From positions 1-47,861 of the IMG/VR virus record IMGVR_UViG_3300025276_000052: a stretch of DNA of 47,861 bases, one strand, 5' to 3'. The first letter of the stretch is position 1; each line of letters opens with the position of its first letter. The translations under genes were made by a program, and so were the position numbers. Below, in pieces: positions 1-6,905 of this stretch. The notes under the pieces were generated by a model that was given only the letters and a program-made list of their open reading frames with translations, was not told the origin of the DNA and did no database searches. Origin of the DNA: a virus.

Positions 1-513
1 AGACCCTGCATTTGTAATATATCCTTCATCATTAGTCCATTGACTATTAGAACCGGATTTATTAGTAAACGTCTGAGTATTGTCTGCAGTCGTAGTACCT
101 GTATTCTTAGTATAACCTTCATCATTTGCCCATTGGGAGTTTGAACCACTCTTATTGGTAAATGTTTGAGTATTAGTTGCAGTTGTAGTACCTGTATTAG
201 TTGTATACTTTGCTCCGTTCGTTAATTGACTATTGCTTGTTATACTATTAGTAAACGTAATAGTTTCACTTGCTGCTTGATTTAATGTAAAATCACCTCC
301 TCCTGAAAGACCTGTACCTGCTGCTAAAGTTATAGTAGCGTTACTTACAGTTGGCAAAGAGCCGGATGTAATATATCCGGCTCCGTTCGTCAACTCATTA
401 TTATTTGTCGGTATTGTAGCATTTGAAAATGCTAATGTACCTAGCTCTTGCCCCTCTATAGAAATCGAACCATCTACATTTAGTGGGCTTAAGTATTGAA
501 TAAAATCTGCCAT
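1..513 (-). CDS. tail fibre protein, N-terminal part (cut by window edge)
   Basis: The frame is open from an ATG to the left window edge, giving 171 residues of a longer protein. It is rich in Thr, Ser, Asn and Gly. It begins with a short anchoring segment (MADFIQYLSPLNVDG) and moves into 'ELTNGAGYI' and 'QLTNGAKYT' units, which are typical of trimeric phage fibre shafts. Near the edge two copies of a unit of about 30 residues follow each other; each contains TQTFTNKSGSNSQW and then NDEGY. This points to a repetitive beta shaft. It is the last gene of the fibre block seen here and lies 27 bases downstream of another fibre gene. The role in host binding is inferred from composition and context; the receptor-binding tip is not in the window. 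Confidence 0.75.
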   Translation of the reverse strand, partial: MADFIQYLSPLNVDGSISIEGQELGTLAFSNATIPTNNNELTNGAGYITSGSLPTVSNATITLAAGTGLSGGGDFTLNQAASETITFTNSITSNSQLTNGAKYTTNTGTTTATNTQTFTNKSGSNSQWANDEGYTKNTGTTTADNTQTFTNKSGSNSQWTNDEGYITNAGS

Positions 514-540
514 TCTATAGTTTATGTTTTATAAAACTTA

Positions 541-2382
541 TTATGCTCCTATTTTCTGCATCATATATGTTAATGCTCCATCTCCTGCAGCTACTCTTGT
601 TTTAAAAGTAATTGTTTTGACATCTGTTCTTTCTACATTAACCATAACTGTTGCTCCGGTTGCAGTTTCATAAACTTGAACCATTACATTCTTAGTTCCA
701 AAATCATGTGCTACTTCTGTAGTTGCATCAACTCCAAATGTTCCTGTCTGCTCTCTAGTAGTTGCTGCTACACAAGATTCAACTTCTGCACAGAAACTTG
801 TTACTTGACTTGCAGTAATTGCAATGTCAACATCTGCTGCTCCTGTTACAATACCTTTAGCATCTACAGTTACTTGTGCAACCTTAGCTGCACTTCCGTA
901 TGTTGCTGCAGTTGCTCCTGAAGCTGCAAGGCTTACTGCTCCTGCGCTTACTGAAAGTCCACCTGCTGCAGGGAAGTTTGCAATACCTTGAATAGTTGCA
1001 GTTGCAACATCAATGTTCTTGTTAATCTCTGTCCAATTTGCTGCACTTGTAGGATTATCTTGATTAGCAATAATTAAATCACCAACTTCTAAAACAGGAC
1101 TCCAAAATCCTTCAGGGTCTCCTGAACCTGCTACTGTTACTGCATAAGTAAATCCTTTAAGAACTGCTACTCCTGTTGGTGCTGCAGTTGTTGCATCATA
1201 TGCTCCTTGGAAGATTAATGCTCCTGAACCTGCAAATGTTGTATCTACATAATTCTTAGTAGCTCCTTCTTGAGCTGCAGTTGGGTCAACTACATTACTA
1301 ATTTTTTGTGTACCCATATCAAAAGCTACCGTAGGAGCTTTTAATAAATTTACATCAATATCTTTAAGTGCTACTTTTCCTGTTGTAAAAGCTTTTTCGC
1401 CATCACCACCCCAAGCACCTACAAGAAAATCTTCTTTTGTTGGAGCACCTGCGTAATCATCTACAGAGGTTGCATTAAATGCAATATCAACTGCACCTTT
1501 AGACTCACCTACTACAGTAGTAATTCCTTTAGCACCTTTTAGTGTTAAAGTGTCTCCATTACTTATATCAAAAGCAGTACCTGAATCTGCGCCTGCTTTG
1601 AAAGAACTCATTGTTCCTGCTGCATTACTTGATGTTGCAGTTACTACACTTCCTGTTCTAGAGAATGTAATTCCTCCTGAACCTACAAAGTCAACTACCG
1701 CACCTGAAGCAATATTTACTCCTGCTCCTGCTTCTGATTGTACTTTTAAAGCCCAACCTGAATATCCTGCCGGTACTGATGCCCAACTGCCATCTCCTCT
1801 TAAGAAATTAACATTGTCTGCTGCTGCCGGTGCAGGTACTGCTCCTTTTAATCCTGCATCTGTTCCATCTGCTCCTGTGAAAGCATTAATCGCAATAACC
1901 GGTGTAGCTCCACCTGTTGAAGTTATTGGTAATGTTCCTGATACATCTGTAACTGTTCCTCCACCTACTGCAGTTGCAATTTGTCCAACTGTAACAGTCT
2001 GCATTTTAGAATTTCCTTCTCCATCGGTAAAATTAACAAGTAATTCATTTGTTGTAACTAAGGTTAAAGATTTCCCGTCATTAGGATTTGCTAAAATTAA
2101 GTTACTAGCTCCATCAGCAACAGGCTTAATTGTTGTTGTTGTGCCTGAAGTTACTGCAGAAATACCCGTAGTACCTGTAATAGTTTCAATACTACCACTA
2201 CCATCAAGAGTTACGAAAGTAGAACCATTATAATAATTAAGACTCTTTGAGCCTGAATCATAATAAAACTGACCTTCTCCTAATATTGCAGCTCCTGTTG
2301 GTGCTCCATCTAGTACTTGTGCAAGTACGTTCGTAATCTGTGAACCTGATAAATTAAGGTTATCTAAAATTTTTATTGCCAT
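541..2382 (-). CDS. tail fibre / receptor-binding-like structural protein
   Basis: This 613-residue protein is dominated by Ala, Thr, Gly, Val and Ser with no membrane segment or signal peptide, as in phage fibres. The N-terminus (MAIKILDNLNLSGSQITNVL) followed by 'GQFYYDSGSKSLNYYNG' is a pattern seen in fibres of marine phages, where a predicted object is attached to the tail. The middle has a 'DMGTQKISNVVDPTAAQEG' and 'ATKNYVD' shaft unit like those in T4 short-tail-fibre-type proteins. The C-terminal 70 residues form a separate, less repetitive domain, probably the tip. The gene has its own A-rich leader and sits between two other fibre-like genes. The fibre assignment is by composition and shaft motifs; which sugar or protein it binds cannot be told. 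Confidence 0.75.
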   Translation of the reverse strand: MAIKILDNLNLSGSQITNVLAQVLDGAPTGAAILGEGQFYYDSGSKSLNYYNGSTFVTLDGSGSIETITGTTGISAVTSGTTTTIKPVADGASNLILANPNDGKSLTLVTTNELLVNFTDGEGNSKMQTVTVGQIATAVGGGTVTDVSGTLPITSTGGATPVIAINAFTGADGTDAGLKGAVPAPAAADNVNFLRGDGSWASVPAGYSGWALKVQSEAGAGVNIASGAVVDFVGSGGITFSRTGSVVTATSSNAAGTMSSFKAGADSGTAFDISNGDTLTLKGAKGITTVVGESKGAVDIAFNATSVDDYAGAPTKEDFLVGAWGGDGEKAFTTGKVALKDIDVNLLKAPTVAFDMGTQKISNVVDPTAAQEGATKNYVDTTFAGSGALIFQGAYDATTAAPTGVAVLKGFTYAVTVAGSGDPEGFWSPVLEVGDLIIANQDNPTSAANWTEINKNIDVATATIQGIANFPAAGGLSVSAGAVSLAASGATAATYGSAAKVAQVTVDAKGIVTGAADVDIAITASQVTSFCAEVESCVAATTREQTGTFGVDATTEVAHDFGTKNVMVQVYETATGATVMVNVERTDVKTITFKTRVAAGDGALTYMMQKIGA

Positions 2383-2400
2383 GATATTGTTTTTTTTTGT

Positions 2401-3141
2401 TTAATTTAAAAATGCTTTGCCCGAAAAAGGGTTGTTAAATGTTACTGTTATTTGACTATTACTATTATAAACTACATTACCGATTACAGTCTGTTCTGCT
2501 GAATCGACTATGGTAACAGAAGCAAACTTATTTAAACTGTGGTCTATTACCCACGTTGCTGCTGCCGTGCCTTGAGTAAAAACTTCTGTCTTGTCTCCGG
2601 ACGCAGCATTTACATCATATTGTAACAAAGATATGAAATAATCTTTAGTGTTTTCTAAAGTTCCATTCCCTGTTACATACGTTAAACCTATATCGTAAAA
2701 AAGATTATCGTCAACTTGTTCTACTGCGGTATTCCACAAATAGATTCCAAATATACTTACATCACTTACGTTAGATATTAAAACATAAGAACCTATTAAA
2801 GGATTCTTATAAAAATTTGAAATATTTAGTGAAGCTCCCTGACTAGCATACTTTAATGAATTAATACTAAAAACTAATTTAGAAACAGAACTAAAAGTTT
2901 TAGGTGCTGCCTCATCAACGTCTAAGCTAATTGAAGCTTTCATTCTATTTGCATCTGTAGCACTTGCTTGATACTTAAACCTTAAGGTTTGTGAATCTAT
3001 AGCTGCTGAAGTGTTAAGCCAATTGCTTACACTTTCTAATGAAAAATTTACCGTCTTTTTTTTATTTGTACTATCCGAGCCAATCCATTTATCTGCAGGA
3101 GCTAAATTGGTGTCTAAAGGATATGTGGATATTCTAGCCAT
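2401..3141 (-). CDS. fibre-like structural protein
   Basis: This 246-residue protein begins MARISTYPLDTNLAPADKWIGSD, an opening seen in many marine-phage tail proteins ('...D..L...DKW.GSD...N.T.NFSL..V..WL'). The middle is Ser/Asn-rich beta-like sequence. The last 50 residues (WVIDHSLNKFASVTIVDS and following) resemble the small C-terminal domain that ends many phage tail fibres. It is the first gene of the fibre block and has a promoter-like element directly upstream. The block then continues leftward into two longer fibres. It may be a short fibre or an adaptor for the longer ones. The assignment as virion protein is moderately secure; the exact role is unknown. Confidence 0.65.
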   Translation of the reverse strand: MARISTYPLDTNLAPADKWIGSDSTNKKKTVNFSLESVSNWLNTSAAIDSQTLRFKYQASATDANRMKASISLDVDEAAPKTFSSVSKLVFSINSLKYASQGASLNISNFYKNPLIGSYVLISNVSDVSIFGIYLWNTAVEQVDDNLFYDIGLTYVTGNGTLENTKDYFISLLQYDVNAASGDKTEVFTQGTAAATWVIDHSLNKFASVTIVDSAEQTVIGNVVYNSNSQITVTFNNPFSGKAFLN

Positions 3142-3163
3142 TTATAATTGTTTTCGTATCATG

Positions 3164-3171
3164 CAAAGATA
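3164..3171 (-). promoter_or_regulatory. Bacteroidetes-type -7 element (TATCTTTG) inside a small inverted repeat
   Basis: The minus strand reads TATCTTTG 22 bases before the fibre gene start, matching the Bacteroidetes -7 consensus TAnnTTTG. It lies inside a perfect 6-bp inverted repeat (CGTATC at 3155 and GATACG at 3168). On the plus strand this repeat is followed by eight T residues, so it could also stop antisense transcription. No clear -33 element is seen. Confidence 0.5.
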
Positions 3172-3185
3172 CGTTTTTTTTAATA

Positions 3186-3578
3186 TTACTTTTTCTTGGA
3201 AAATGAATCCATCATCTTCTCCCCTGTTCGTCCTATTACATATCCTCCAATACCTAATTGAAGTAAATTCCAAAATTCATCTTCAAGTTCCGGAATAGGT
3301 AGTCCAAACAATGGAGCTACAAATTTTACGTAAATAACAATAAATCCAAAGGCTAACATAAGTATGGGTCTCCAACTTCTTTGTAGCCAATTACCTTTTG
3401 CTTCAGCTACAATAATTTCTGTTTGTAGTTGTTGAAGCTCAAGTTGTTTTTCTTTAAGAACTTTAAATACTTCGTTCTTTGCCTGTATACGTTCTTCTTC
3501 AGAAGTAAATAGTTTATCTATTACTGTTCCAATTTCACCTATAACTCCTTTACTAAACCAAGTTAGAATCTTGTTCAT
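3186..3578 (-). CDS. holin of the 3TM / GTA-holin type
   Basis: This 130-residue protein has a charged, amphipathic N-terminal half (residues 20-60, Glu/Lys/Gln-rich) and a long hydrophobic stretch around residues 72-93 preceded by GNWLQRSWRP. A second weak membrane segment (LLQLGIGGYVIGRTGEK) follows. The 'NWLQRSWRP' motif before the membrane helix and 'GYVIGRTGEK' near the end fit the 3TM holin family first described for gene-transfer agents. The gene overlaps the downstream end of the endolysin gene by 26 bases, the classic lysis-cassette arrangement. The predicted role is to permeabilise the inner membrane at the end of infection so the amidase can reach the cell wall. Confidence 0.8.
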   Translation of the reverse strand: MNKILTWFSKGVIGEIGTVIDKLFTSEEERIQAKNEVFKVLKEKQLELQQLQTEIIVAEAKGNWLQRSWRPILMLAFGFIVIYVKFVAPLFGLPIPELEDEFWNLLQLGIGGYVIGRTGEKMMDSFSKKK

Positions 3579-3996
3579 AATAATTACTTATCCATTTATA
3601 TTCTTCTGTGGCATTATAACTTGGACATGCCTTTGCAGAAAACTCATTGTGTCCGTATACAATTGAGTCACAATGTTGTGATTTCAATAGTAATAACAAA
3701 CTACTTAAACTTTCTTTTTGCTTTTCGGTTCTTGTATCTTTAGGTGTTTTACCATCTAACTCTACTCCACCTATATAGCATATCCCAATACTTTTTTTAT
3801 TGTGACCACGAGTATGAGCACCTGACATTTTAACATCACGCCCTTCTTTTATTGTTCCGTCTAAAGAAATGACATAATGATATCCTATGTCTCTCCATCC
3901 TCTCTTTAAATGCCAATCTCGAATTGTATCTACGCTAATATCTTGACCTTCTCTTGTGGCTGAACAATGAACTATTAGTTTATTTATTGTTCTCAC
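3553..3996 (-). CDS. endolysin, T7-lysozyme-like N-acetylmuramoyl-L-alanine amidase
   Basis: This 147-residue protein is an Amidase_2/PGRP-fold enzyme that cuts the amide bond between muramic acid and the peptide stem. It keeps every active-site residue of T7 lysozyme at the same spacing: zinc ligands His10, His116 and Cys124, plus Tyr39 and Lys122 (T7: His17, His122, Cys130, Tyr46, Lys128). Motifs are LIVHCSAT, DIGYHY, GICYIGG and GHNEFSAKACPSYN. Its length is close to T7 lysozyme (151). It has no signal peptide, so it depends on the holin encoded immediately downstream, with which it overlaps. It also overlaps the small membrane protein gene upstream. Whether it also regulates an RNA polymerase, as T7 lysozyme does, cannot be judged; no phage RNA polymerase is seen in the window. 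Confidence 0.93.
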   Translation of the reverse strand: MRTINKLIVHCSATREGQDISVDTIRDWHLKRGWRDIGYHYVISLDGTIKEGRDVKMSGAHTRGHNKKSIGICYIGGVELDGKTPKDTRTEKQKESLSSLLLLLKSQHCDSIVYGHNEFSAKACPSYNATEEYKWISNYYEQDSNLV

Positions 3997-4153
3997 GTCT
4001 TTTTTTGTCCATTAAATACCAACGTTGTGCGGTATATCCAATAGTTAAAACAAGAAGAAGAATCTTTAGAACGTTGTCAACATGGGTAAATGATATTGTA
4101 AACGCAGATGCGTTTAGTAAATAGAGTTTTATATCTGTCATATCGATTTTCAT
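3980..4153 (-). CDS. small membrane protein of the lysis cassette
   Basis: A 57-residue frame starts at an ATG and ends in TAA inside the endolysin start region, overlapping it by 17 bases. The product begins MKIDMTDIKLYLLNASAFTI, has one clear membrane helix (VLKILLLVLTIGYTAQRWYL) and ends with a positively charged tail (KKRRENNK). The short N-terminal amphipathic part followed by 'VLKILLL...GYT' is common among small proteins next to endolysins in Bacteroidetes phages. It may be a second holin, an antiholin or a pinholin. The direct coupling to holin and amidase supports a lysis role; the exact function is inference. Confidence 0.65.
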   Translation of the reverse strand: MKIDMTDIKLYLLNASAFTISFTHVDNVLKILLLVLTIGYTAQRWYLMDKKRRENNK

Positions 4154-4154
4154 C

Positions 4155-4925
4155 TTACCAAATTGCTATGCAATTATTTCTAGCTGCTTCAGTTGTGCCT
4201 GTTGAATATAATTGCACTACTTGAACCGGTAAGCATTCTCCGAGCTTTACGTTAGTAAATGTTACATCATTTCCTGCAGAGGTTTTAACCCTTACACTTA
4301 CTGCTCCTGTGGCAGAACTACCCACATATAATAAACATGCTTCAGTTGATGTAATCGTTCCTAATTCAGCATTAGGATTTGTGAAAATTTTATATGAATC
4401 ATTTGCAAGAGCTGCAGTTCCAAAAATGTCTGCATCTAACATCATTAATTTGTTATCTCTAACTGAAGTTATACTTGCCGCAGTTAATGCAGTAGTATTA
4501 TATACGATGTCTCCTGCAGTAACTCCTCCTGCTTTGTCAAATCCGTCAACAAATAATCCATCCTCATCTGAAAGTGCAAATGGACGAACAATTGAGTAAT
4601 TAGGAAGTCCTGTTGCAAATACATTAGCAGTTAATCCTAATCCGGCAGGCCCTGTTCCGGTTATAGTTGCAACTGTATCAGGGTTAGCAGTAGTGTTAAA
4701 TGCTAAGTCATTAACTAAAACAGGTAATGGTGATGTGTTTGATTGAAAATTTACGCCTGAATTATCTAAAAGTTGGTCAGTTCCTAAACTTGATACTGTT
4801 CCTGATATTAAAGGACTTGCAGTTCCTAATAAAGTATAGACTACTCCTGAAGGAATTGGTAATGAATCACTTGCAATAACTTGCAAAGCTACTCCGGTAT
4901 TAATGGAATTTTTTGGGTAAGGCAT
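4155..4925 (-). CDS. probable virion protein, beta-rich
   Basis: This 256-residue protein (MPYPKNSINTGVALQVIA...) is made of Gly, Thr, Ala, Val, Asn and Ser with few charged residues and no membrane helix or signal peptide. This is typical of decoration or tail proteins built of beta sandwiches. The sequence reads as two halves: an N-terminal half with 'LPIPSGVVYTLLG' and a C-terminal half with 'VSVRVKTSAGNDVTFTNVKLGE', which looks like an immunoglobulin-like or jelly-roll fold. It follows the lysis and micro-gene region in the leftward block. No family name is recognised with certainty. A head-decoration or tail-fibre accessory role is a guess from composition and location. Confidence 0.5.
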   Translation of the reverse strand: MPYPKNSINTGVALQVIASDSLPIPSGVVYTLLGTASPLISGTVSSLGTDQLLDNSGVNFQSNTSPLPVLVNDLAFNTTANPDTVATITGTGPAGLGLTANVFATGLPNYSIVRPFALSDEDGLFVDGFDKAGGVTAGDIVYNTTALTAASITSVRDNKLMMLDADIFGTAALANDSYKIFTNPNAELGTITSTEACLLYVGSSATGAVSVRVKTSAGNDVTFTNVKLGECLPVQVVQLYSTGTTEAARNNCIAIW

Positions 4926-4952
4926 TTTCTTTTTTTTTGAGGTTAAAACTCG

Positions 4953-5111
4953 TTATTTATTATTATAAGGAACTGCCTTATTAAGGACTTCCTTTCTTTT
5001 GTTACACCCACAAGGTGTACCTGTTACTTTAGAGATGGCTTCAACTACCGTTTTAATTCCGGTAGCAGTTGTAATTTTTTCAATTGTATCTCCTAAACCT
5101 TTAGATTTCAT
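4953..5111 (-). CDS. small phage protein with a CGC motif (52 residues)
   Basis: The frame starts at an ATG and reads MKSKGLGDTIEKITTATGIK, then a second helix (TVVEAISKVTG) and a C-terminal 'TPCGCNKRKEVLNK'. The pattern 'KGLGDTIEKIT..TGIK..V......CGC.KRKE.LN' is familiar from small proteins of many marine phages, usually near lysis or tail genes. I know no proven function. The paired cysteines could bind metal or form a disulfide. It is part of a leftward run of tiny genes and has the same coding strand and base composition as its neighbours. Confidence 0.7.
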   Translation of the reverse strand: MKSKGLGDTIEKITTATGIKTVVEAISKVTGTPCGCNKRKEVLNKAVPYNNK

Positions 5112-5121
5112 TAAATTAAAT

Positions 5122-5268
5122 TTATTTTACTTTTTTACACTCACATATTTTATTAGGACAATCATTAACCCTAAACATTAACATAAGCATTATCTTATTC
5201 CACCTGCATTTTACTGCATGATTAAAAGAAACAATTTTCTCTCCTAACCAAATCAATCCTTTACCCAT
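5122..5268 (-). CDS. small Cys-containing protein (48 residues)
   Basis: The frame begins MGKGLIWLGEKIVSFNHAVK and ends DCPNKICECKKVK. The first ATG base overlaps the stop of the upstream micro-gene (TAATG-type coupling), which supports both as real genes. Three cysteines near the C-terminus, with Lys between, suggest a metal site or redox-sensitive end. The middle (KIMLMLMFRV) is hydrophobic but too short and charged at its edges for a confident membrane helix. No function is recognised. Confidence 0.55.
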   Translation of the reverse strand: MGKGLIWLGEKIVSFNHAVKCRWNKIMLMLMFRVNDCPNKICECKKVK

Positions 5269-5447
5269 TAATAATGAGTCTTGATATTGTTGTTGTGATA
5301 AGGCATTGACTTATCTGCTGAGTATTTTCTTTTACCCATTGATTTGCTCATTCCTTCAGACTCATTTCTACGAGACTTTAATGATTGAGACTTTTTTCCA
5401 TTACGAGAGCCTAAGCTATCGTCTAAACGTGAATTGTATCCTTGCAT
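5268..5447 (-). CDS. small Ser/Lys/Arg-rich protein (59 residues)
   Basis: The frame begins MQGYNSRLDDSLGSRNGKKS and continues with KSRRNESEGMSKSMGKRKYS. The 'MQGYN.RLD.SLG.R.G' opening with 'RR.ESEGM.K..G..KYS' occurs in small proteins of unknown function in many aquatic phages. It is strongly basic and predicted to be flexible. It is translationally coupled to the downstream gene by a one-base stop/start overlap and lies 12 bases after the neighbouring basic protein gene. A nucleic-acid-binding or virion-packaged role is possible but not shown. Confidence 0.65.
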   Translation of the reverse strand: MQGYNSRLDDSLGSRNGKKSQSLKSRRNESEGMSKSMGKRKYSADKSMPYHNNNIKTHY

Positions 5448-5459
5448 AATTTCTAATTT

Positions 5460-5714
5460 TTATTTATTACTTTTTTTTCCGCTACACTTCCATCTCTTAC
5501 GAGATAAATTATTAGGAGTATTAGGGTCGTTTTGTTTTTTCTTTGACAACCTTCTTTTTATTCCTAAACTTCTTGCACAATAGCTATCACCTTTAGATGT
5601 ACCGGGCTTAACTCTTGGCCCTCCTCCTTTAGCTTTACCTGCTTGTCCATAGCTAACTTTTTTACCTGTTGAGGTAACTTTGACTTTCGCCTTACCCTTT
5701 CTTGGTGTAGCCAT
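5460..5714 (-). CDS. basic phage protein with 'GDSYCARS' motif (84 residues)
   Basis: This Lys/Arg-rich protein has a low-complexity N-terminus (TPRKGKAKVKVTSTGKK) and a conserved core: PRVKPGTSKGDSYCARS, then LGIKRRL, then DPNTPNNLSRKRWKCSG. That core is shared by small proteins from many phages and some giant viruses. I believe it is classed as a domain of unknown function (DUF6321-like), but I cannot verify the number. The two conserved cysteines and Asn/Pro-rich loop suggest a folded mini-domain on a basic tail. It belongs to the tiny-gene train between the lysis cassette and groES. Confidence 0.7.
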   Translation of the reverse strand: MATPRKGKAKVKVTSTGKKVSYGQAGKAKGGGPRVKPGTSKGDSYCARSLGIKRRLSKKKQNDPNTPNNLSRKRWKCSGKKSNK

Positions 5715-5717
5715 TCT

Positions 5718-5837
5718 TTACTTTTTAGTATGAGAGTAACCTTTTTTCTTTAAAGATAAATGGTCTTTCATAGTCTTAGCTACTTTTTTAATTCCTGTTT
5801 TACTGTACATGTTATGTACTTTAAATTTTGTAGCCAT
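5718..5837 (-). CDS. tiny basic protein (39 residues)
   Basis: The frame reads MATKFKVHNMYSKTGIKKVA and then KTMKDHLSLKKKGYSHTKK. Eleven lysines in 39 residues make it strongly basic. Its ATG overlaps the stop of the upstream gene by one base (TAATG), and it sits three bases from the next gene, so it is embedded in a coupled operon. This coupling is the main evidence that it is real. Function is unknown; small basic proteins like this could bind DNA or the phage head interior. Confidence 0.6.
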   Translation of the reverse strand: MATKFKVHNMYSKTGIKKVAKTMKDHLSLKKKGYSHTKK

Positions 5838-5962
5838 TACTTTTTCTTTATTGTTTTAACTTTTCCGTTTGTAGTTCTAGCATATGTATGAGTCTTTGTT
5901 TCTCTTATAAGAGTACCCGAATATGTTTTCCCTCCATACTTCCAACTTACTTTCTTAGCCAT
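5837..5962 (-). CDS. tiny basic protein (41 residues)
   Basis: The frame reads MAKKVSWKYGGKTYSGTLIR and ends with TTNGKVKTIKKK. Alternating hydrophobic and polar residues with 'WKYGGKTYSGTLI' look like a small beta barrel or SH3-like hairpin, and the tail is lysine-rich. The ATG overlaps the stop of the upstream gene and its own stop overlaps the next ATG, so it is coupled on both sides. No family is recognised. Confidence 0.6.
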   Translation of the reverse strand: MAKKVSWKYGGKTYSGTLIRETKTHTYARTTNGKVKTIKKK

Positions 5963-6111
5963 TAATAGTTACCTGTTTTTGTGTGTCCACAAGTTTTGTA
6001 AACGCTATTAGCGATTTGTTTGTTAGATGGTAATCCAAATTTCTCAGGCTTACCTCCCATGCTTTTGCTTGCTTCTGTAAAATACGGTTTTAATTTTCCA
6101 CTTTTTTCCAT
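5962..6111 (-). CDS. small protein with 'CGHTKTGNY' end (49 residues)
   Basis: The frame reads MEKSGKLKPYFTEASKSMGG, then KPEKFGLPSNKQIANSVYKT and CGHTKTGNY. It is hydrophilic and moderately basic. Translational coupling (TAATG) to the downstream gene and a two-base gap to the upstream gene support it. The 'SMGGKPEKFGLPS' segment looks conserved in similar phage micro-proteins, although this is from memory. Function is unknown. Confidence 0.6.
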   Translation of the reverse strand: MEKSGKLKPYFTEASKSMGGKPEKFGLPSNKQIANSVYKTCGHTKTGNY

Positions 6112-6112
6112 G

Positions 6113-6412
6113 TTATGCGTATCGAGTTTTAGTTGGTTTGGTATTATTTGTTCTTCGTTTTCTTCTAGACCTTTTTATTTTTGTCTTGCTTGCTAGTGTC
6201 TTAAGGCCTGTTCCACCTACGTTCGCAGGTGCAGGAGCGTTGTTGGTCGAAGGTTTGCTTAACTTGCGTTCCTTCATTCTTGCTGCTTTAGCTGCTTTCA
6301 GTCTTTCTAACGCTGACTTTGCATTGCCCTTTTCAAGCTCTTTTTTTCGAGCTGCTTGATTTGCGGCAATACACTTTTTCATTTCATCACCCTTTTTACC
6401 GGCACAATTCAT
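6113..6412 (-). CDS. Lys/Arg-rich protein, first gene of the micro-gene train (99 residues)
   Basis: The chosen start gives MNCAGKKGDEMKKCIAANQA. An upstream in-frame ATG exists seven codons earlier, but it would lie before the likely transcription start set by the promoter at 6431-6438, so the shorter form is preferred. Two cysteines sit in an N-terminal helical hairpin (C..KKGDEMKKCI). Then comes an Ala/Lys/Arg-rich helix of about 35 residues, a Pro/Ala linker and a C-terminal tail with many Arg/Lys (KIKRSRRKRRTNNTK). It looks like a histone-tail or protamine-like nucleic-acid binder. That role is inference from charge only. Confidence 0.65.
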   Translation of the reverse strand: MNCAGKKGDEMKKCIAANQAARKKELEKGNAKSALERLKAAKAARMKERKLSKPSTNNAPAPANVGGTGLKTLASKTKIKRSRRKRRTNNTKPTKTRYA

Positions 6413-6418
6413 AATTAA

Positions 6419-6438
6419 GTATCTTTGTTGCAAAGTTA
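6419..6438. promoter_or_regulatory. overlapping divergent promoter pair (TATCTTTG / TAACTTTG)
   Basis: The plus strand has TATCTTTG (6419-6426) and the minus strand has TAACTTTG (6438-6431), both matching the Bacteroidetes -7 consensus TAnnTTTG. They are separated by four bases and form an imperfect inverted repeat. The plus element points to the regulator gene at 6453 and the minus element points to the micro-gene train. Only one RNA polymerase could occupy them at a time. No clear -33 boxes are seen, so this is a proposal. Confidence 0.5.
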
Positions 6439-6452
6439 CTAAATTAAATCTT

Positions 6453-6905
6453 ATGTTTATTCCACGTAAAGAACCTCCATCAAACTACTTAAAATATTGG
6501 AGAGTCGTTAGATATTTTATTCAAGCTAAGTATAAACTAACAACTGCAGAACTCGAGATGATGTTGTTCTTGTATGATGAAGATTACTTTAGTAAAGACA
6601 AGTTTAAAGAATTTGATGAACTATTGTCTTGGGATGTAAATAGGTTTGATAAACTTTTACAAAATGGTTGGATAAGCGTCTTCCGTAAACGTTCAGGAAA
6701 AACCAAGGGATTGTACGAAGTGTCGTACAAAGGAAGACGTATGTTGAGTACGATGTATAAAAAATTAAACGGAGAGGAAATACCTGAGTCCCCCTCCGTC
6801 AATCCTATATTTTTAAAAAATGTTTCTTACACCGACAAGGTGTATCGCAATATGATTATTGAAATGAATCTGTTTATAAGACAACAACGACATCTTGCTC
6901 CTTGA
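6453..6905 (+). CDS. winged-helix (MarR-like) DNA-binding regulator
   Basis: This 150-residue protein has a winged-helix pattern at residues 20-100. A helix (YFIQAKYKLTTAELEMMLFL) is followed by YDEDYFSKDKFKEF, a recognition-helix region (SWDVNRFDKLLQNGWISVFR) and a basic wing (KRSGKTKGLYEVSYKGRRML). This is the layout of MarR/PadR-type regulators. It is the only rightward gene within the leftward block. Its end overlaps the end of groES by 32 bases, tail to tail. It starts next to a divergent promoter pair, so it may control the micro-gene/lysis region or itself. The target is unknown. Confidence 0.65.
   Translation: MFIPRKEPPSNYLKYWRVVRYFIQAKYKLTTAELEMMLFLYDEDYFSKDKFKEFDELLSWDVNRFDKLLQNGWISVFRKRSGKTKGLYEVSYKGRRMLSTMYKKLNGEEIPESPSVNPIFLKNVSYTDKVYRNMIIEMNLFIRQQRHLAP

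Noticed and set aside
1550-2233. A 227-codon plus-strand frame opposite the tail fibre gene
   Set aside because: It is the mirror of an Ala/Thr/Gly-rich fibre gene and codes for Pro/Ser/Ala-rich low-complexity sequence with no start signal. The same holds for the plus-strand frames at 676, 30653, 30980 and 34891.
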